This document shows positions 59,291 to 64,000 of a stretch of DNA of 64,000 bases, one piece after another; the first letter of the stretch is position 1; each line of letters begins with the position of its first letter. Both the position numbers and the translations under genes were made by a program. This DNA comes from Chelonoidis abingdonii (lineage: Eukaryota > Chordata > Testudines > Testudinidae), in NCBI RefSeq assembly GCF_003597395.2, contig NC_133790.1:23244576-23308575 (forward strand), in the 5' to 3' direction. The notes beneath the pieces were generated by a model that was given only the letters and a program-made list of their open reading frames with translations, searched no databases and was not told the origin of the DNA.

Positions 59291-59984
59291 AACAATGTCA
59301 CCCCGGCTCATGCCCCCTGGTACTGTCGGTGGCCGGTGATGTGATCGATGTAGATGTCACTGGACCATCAGATGGTGTCTGAGACCATGAGGCGCCGCAT
59401 GAGCCGTGCGTAGCGTCGACGGATCCCACGGGTCCGCAGCACACACTCGTTGCAGGGTTCTCAAGTGCCCAGGGCTCCGACAATCAGGGCATCCGTCGGC
59501 ACTTCATAGCCCTTCGCTCTCAGGATGTTGGCGGGGGGGCATACTTTTCCAGGTTACGAGCTCGGTCTCTGCGAAAGGCCAGAGTCCTGTTCTCAAAAGG
59601 AGACCGTAATATCGACGAGGATGATCTTTTTCTGGGCCTCGTCGGTGATGACGATGTCAGGTCGTAGCCAGCTGTAGGTCCCGGGGATGGCGCCGTTCAC
59701 TTTGACCTCCCCCAGGCGTGGTGCGATGGCTTTCACGGGGAGGTTCTGGATGGTGTTGTAGCACAGCTGCCAGGCTCTGGAGTGGGGTTTGTAGCTGCAC
59801 AGGATGTGGGGCAGGGTCTCATTGGAGTAGCCACACTTCCTGCTGCGCTTGTCTCAGTTTCCGTGGCAGATGGCTCTGTTGAGCAGGATGCAGTTGAGCC
59901 AGGCATGGTGGATGAACCGCCAGTCAGTGAAACGGGTGAAGCTGCCCCTGGCGAGGAAGTGGTTGCTGGCATCCCCCTTGCTGG
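59270..59984 (-). pseudogene. R2-like non-LTR retrotransposon C-terminus (dead)
   Basis: Reading the minus strand from 59984 down: a block FTDWRFIHHAWLNCILLN; a zinc-knuckle-like KCGYSNETLPHILCSYKPHS; APRLGEVKVNGAIPG; then LRPDIVITDEAQKKIILVDI, the RPD...D pattern of the restriction-like endonuclease; and near the end ALIVGALG and RRYARLMRRLMVSDTI. Several in-frame stops and frameshifts break it. The order zinc knuckle then endonuclease is that of R2-type elements. The RT domain is not in the window. R2 elements usually sit in 28S rDNA, which is absent here. Confidence 0.65.
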
Positions 59985-60270
59985 TGTCACAGAGTCCTTG
60001 GCCAATGCTCTGGAACTGCTCCCCACAAAGCCAGTCAGGACTTTGGGGAGCCTCCTTTCCCTTGGAGCAGACTGTCTTCAGGGCAAGAAGCTCACACGTC
60101 TTCACCTCCTGGGTCTCTCCTTGGTGCATTCAGCATCCTCTGCCCCTCCGTGCGCTTCCCACAGCGAGCCTGCCCCAGCGGGGTCCTAGGGAAGCCACAG
60201 GGTCCTGCACCCCCACTTTGCAGTCAGACGCAACTCCACGGTCCATTCTGGGGCCCAGTAAGCCAGACCC
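59985..60270. mobile_element. Truncated LTR, same family as 48494-49190
   Basis: It starts TGTCACAGAGTCCTTGG and follows the 48494 LTR through 'ggaactgctccccacaaagccagtcagg' and 'ccccactttgcagtcagacg'. It then skips to 'ggtccattctgggg'. The 3' half is missing. Confidence 0.75.
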
Positions 60271-60648
60271 CCACATTCTGTGGCTGCCTGCGGGAGGTGA
60301 TTCCTCCTGCAGGAGGAGCTCGGTGGGACAGACTCCCATGGGCTGCAGCTGGCTGATCTCGTGGTGGGGGGACCACATGCAGTGGCATCTCAGGGGAGAT
60401 CCTTCTTGGTCTCCTTCTGGCTCTTGGATTTACCAACCTGCCGCATCTGTGGGATCACAAGGGGAGCACTCAGGAGTCTCTGGACAGTAGCTACCAGGAG
60501 CTTGTGTTGGGTGGTACCGCATACCAGGGAGGAGATGAGTGCCTTGGGTTGCGTTTTAGAAGCAACAGGGTGCATCCTTCACCACCACTGTAATTTTTTA
60601 AGAGTAGTAAATATAGCACATATAAGTGTACCAAAAAGGGTTAAATCA
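60271..60648. other. Unassigned stretch
   Basis: Minus-strand frame 60390-60575 (ISSLVCGTTQHKLLVATVQR) has no recognised family. It could be part of the upstream retroelement. Confidence 0.3.
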
Positions 60649-60689
60649 AGATACTACACTTCATCTTAGCCAAAAGGCTGAGAAGCAAT
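60649..60689 (-). pseudogene. U2 snRNA 5' fragment
   Basis: The complement reads ATTGCTTCTCAGCC, TTTTGGCTAAGATG, AAGTGTAGTATCT, matching the first ~41 nt of U2 (stem-loop I and the branch-point pairing GTAGTA) with three or so substitutions. The rest of U2, including the Sm site, is absent. Confidence 0.8.
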
Positions 60690-60876
60690 AACTATTTCTG
60701 CAAAACGAGGCAGCCCTACCTCTGCCACAGCTTTCTACGTCACCCTGAGAAGGACAGGGACCAAAGGCCGTCAATGACAACTATGAAACTCTTAAGTGAC
60801 AGTCACTCCCCCTAAAATGACTCCTATGTAATAATTCGAAGCAGGAACTCAACACACCATTCTGCTCAAAAAAAAA

Positions 60877-60976
60877 NNNNNNNNNNNNNNNNNNNNNNNN
60901 NNNNNNNNNNNNNNNNNNNNNNNNNNNNNNNNNNNNNNNNNNNNNNNNNNNNNNNNNNNNNNNNNNNNNNNNNNNN
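60877..60976. other. Assembly gap (100 N)
   Basis: Exactly 100 Ns, the usual placeholder for a gap of unknown size. Preceded by an A run and followed by a T run. Order and orientation across it should be treated with caution. Confidence 0.98.
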
Positions 60977-63900
60977 TTTTTTTTTTTTTTTTTTATGGTT
61001 TCTCTGCTGTGATAAGGTTTAAACCCCTTTACAGGTATTAACTGAAAAGTACCATTATGATAAGATTTAACATCTGCGTCAAAATTCTTATCCCAAATCT
61101 TATCATTAATACCAAAATTTGTATCACAGATGGGTGTTTACCAGTATCTTTACCACGCCCTCTGTTCAGTTACTGCAGTTTGAAGTTAGTTTGTTCATTA
61201 CCCATGGTGTCCTTTGACTCTCTTCCATGTAATCAGTCACTGGGCTTCTCTTTCCCTCCAGTCTTTCCCTTTGTGTGGGCCTTAATTTAATCATATTCTG
61301 GCCTTTAGATAGGGTCTGGCAAGATAAGGGTACAGGGGGATCCTGCACGTTGGCTGACCCTTTGGGGAGCCGTCTCCCAACCCCAGGACTGTACATATGT
61401 AGGAAATCCAGCTCCCCTTCTGGGGTTACCCTGTGTTTCCCCCTCGCCGCACCGAGTCCTTCCCTGCCCCCTATGGGGCTGTGATCTGTGCTCTCTGGGC
61501 TAGGTGTGTTTACCTTTTGATCAGCTGCCCCTCTTCTCTGTAGCTTTCCCATAACTGCTCCCTGTCTCTCCCCAGCCTGGGGAAAAACACACCCCTTCTC
61601 TGCCAGTTGGGTTCTTTGTATTCTGGCAAACTACCACCTGGCAATTTCCTGGTCTCAACTCTCCTGCTCTTACAGGCATTGGAGCTGCACCTTGATGTAA
61701 AGAGAGACAGTTACCTTCCAAAAACATTATCAGAAATACCATCCTGAAAAGTTGGGACCTGGATTGGGGTACCCTCTGCCACTCCCTTCTCTGTCCCTGA
61801 GAAGTCAGCTGTGTGACTGCTCCCCTCCAGGAGGAGAGTTACACAGTTCCTTCTCAAAACCTGGCTCACAGGCTGAGTGACTGGGTGCACAGATGCTGAC
61901 CCAGCCATCCTCCTGGTGTCCTGGGCGTCCTGCCCCAAGGGACTAGTGAGGAGACATTCCTGTAACCCCTCTATTTCTTCCCCAGTTTCCTCCTCTTTCT
62001 GAGATTCTCTGCCCCTTCTCTGGGACACATTTATCTCTGTTCCCTAGAGTTAGGTTCCTCTCTGGTCTAGCTACAACCTGGACAGTTCTCTCCCTGGCAG
62101 GCATTACACCCCCATTCCTTCCTGATGTGGCGATGCCTCAAGCTGCAGCATAGGAGTTGGTCTCAGCCACCCTCCCACCTGGAAGCATGTGGCTTCCCCC
62201 AGCTGCAGAAGAATCAAGGAGACTCTCTCCCATTCTCTCAGCAGTTCCTGAGACCTTACCCTTTCCCTCAGAGGGTCCGAGCTTAAAATTCCCTCCTGCT
62301 GCAGGCAAATGCTTTAACCTGAGCTAGACAGAAAAAATCATTACCCAGGAGCAGGTCAAATAGGAGGTGTTCCATTACCACCCCCACCCCCACCCCAGTC
62401 AAAACATTCTCCAAACCTTCCCAAACCATATGGATTTTAGCTAGTGGTATGAGGAATCTGCTTTTGCCCACCCCCTACAACCTCTGCCATTTGGCCACTC
62501 ATACTGGCCCTTTGGGACCACACTCCCCTGTGCTTAGCCAGAAGAAATGCTGGGCCCCTTATCTCTCTGGCCCCAAGTATTACCTACCATCAGTTTTAGA
62601 CAGCGAGCCTGAACATGCTCCAGATCTGATTCTGCAGAGGCTAACCTCACAGAACCAATGTGATAGGTTTCAATTGCTTTGGGGGGTTCTGTGTCGTGAG
62701 GACAGCAGAACTTAACATGAGCTATTGTTGCCTGTTCCTCCTAGCAACAGGGGCATTTATTCCTCAGTGACCAGGTGGAATTACAGTGATAGCACCTTCC
62801 TGGGCTCTTAGGGTCCAGCCCCCTTCTCTCTTCCCAAGGACAAAATAGGATCCTCCCTTCCCACCCAGTTTTAAACCCCTCTTTCTGTGGCCTGCCTCAA
62901 CAGATGCCTGCTTCTGTTTGAAGGCATCAGCTAAAAAGAGTCATCTCCTCCAGACTTGACATCTTTGCCCCAGAGACACTGCTTCACATGAGCCTTACTT
63001 AGGTTATACCACACCACAAACACATTTATGATGTTATATTAGAAGGAATATTTAACTAAAGATGTTACACAGAGTTTGATGCTGTCACTCATTAGTCATC
63101 GGGGGTACATATGAGAGAACAAACTCACCCCAGGGGTCATGTTTCAGTTGCTCTTCTCCTTCACCTGGAGAACATCCTCACTCAACTCAGGTTTAGCTCC
63201 TTCTGTTCTCTAGTTCCTCTGGTTGCTCAGTGAGCACGTTTTTTAAAGCTTTGTTCTCACTGAGGAGCCCACCCCTGGATAGGCTTGATAGGTGCTAAAG
63301 GGCTTTGCCCATCAAAGCTCTTCAACTTTCCTAGCAGGCTCTAGGCTTAGCACAGGGTCCCTCAAAGGAGCAGACAACACTGTATACTCCAGTCAAGCAG
63401 CAAGCACATAACAGACACAAGCTACAGCCCATAGGTGCTGACTCTGTGGAGGAGCTAGAGAACAGGAGTGGCTAATGTGAGTTTTGCAAGCGTTTCTCCA
63501 GATGAAGGAGGAGTTTTGGTTTCTGTAGTGTGTGTTTGTGGTTGTGCTTACTGCTTTGACTGAAGTATAGAGTGTGGTCTGTGCTAAGTCTAGAGCCTGC
63601 TAGGCATGGCTGAGAGCTTCTTAAGGAGGCTTTGATCCTCAAGTCCTTTAGCACTTAATCAGGGGGTGGGGGCTATTCAGGGAGAACCAGTATTTAAACC
63701 CTGGGTTGGAAACCCTGCTCCTAAGCACCAGAGGAGCTAGGGAACAGGTGGTTTTGAGTGAGATGCAGGGGGCTGGGAGATAAACTTCATTAATGGTCTT
63801 TAAACTTAGGCAATAACATCCCCCCCACCAACCAAATAAAAACAAAAACAACAAGAAGGGAAGAGCTTTGCAGGAGTAGAAAGGGAATGCAGGCAGAAGT

Positions 63901-64000
63901 CCAGCAACAGCGTTCAGTGGGGGCATATCCGCTTATTGCACTGAATGCAGCATGTATGATTAGCCTGGCCTATGGGCAGGTGGCCATGTGTTTGAAGTCA
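60977..64000 (-). repeat. Composite ORF-bearing repeat, copy D3 (inverted)
   Basis: The reverse complement of D1 and its extension, from about 47095 down to about 44040, running to the window edge. Open frames matching those of D1 are on the minus strand (61166-61552, 61711-62028, 62283-62471). It retains the ~90-bp stretch missing from D1 (63010-63110 region). It looks more diverged from D1 than D2 is. Confidence 0.85.

Noticed and set aside
1..64000. CRISPR arrays, operons, integrons or prophage
   Set aside because: There are no short regularly spaced repeats or dense prokaryotic-type genes; the window is vertebrate chromosomal DNA.

Overview
The window is vertebrate nuclear DNA, most likely from a cryptodiran turtle. 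It has GT/GC-AG introns, CR1 LINE fragments, a tRNA-derived SINE whose tail resembles the CR1 3' end, old MIR copies, and many hAT/MITE, LTR, R2-like and Penelope-like remnants. No prokaryotic or organellar features were seen. The turtle assignment is inference from the repeats; another sauropsid is possible.

About 2.9-33.4 kb holds one recognisable gene, PXN (paxillin, focal-adhesion scaffold), on the + strand. The first coding exon (usually 13 coding nt) is not in the window. Exons 2-6 carry the rest of LD1, the tyrosine motifs and LD2-LD4 (2874-10187). A block of optional exons follows (18582-21923, with weaker candidates to about 26.4 kb). Then come the LD5 exon (27479-27649), four exons encoding LIM1-LIM4 (27999-32449) and a 3'UTR with AATAAA at 33397. 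The ten constitutive exons total 1,664 coding nt; with a 13-nt first exon this gives 558 codons plus stop, close to the 557 residues of human paxillin alpha. All splice phases agree. The optional exons are also in phase and would insert several hundred residues between LD4 and LD5. They contain new LD-like leucine/aspartate motifs and a polyproline run, and two of their three best-supported donors read GC instead of GT.

33.4-41.9 kb is intergenic or downstream sequence with MIR SINEs, a U4 snRNA fragment and two oppositely oriented copies of one MITE. No gene was recognised there.

41.9-64 kb is repeat-dense. It has a satellite-like family of about 300-bp units (three in tandem at 41997-42910, others scattered and inverted), and a 3.3-kb composite ORF-bearing repeat in three copies (42979-46290 direct, 51666-55080 direct, 60977-64000 inverted). 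Solo LTRs and hAT elements with target-site duplications sit inside the satellite units. There is also a decayed R2-like retrotransposon 3' end, a Penelope-like fragment, a U2 snRNA fragment and a 100-N gap (60877-60976). No host gene was recognised in this part.
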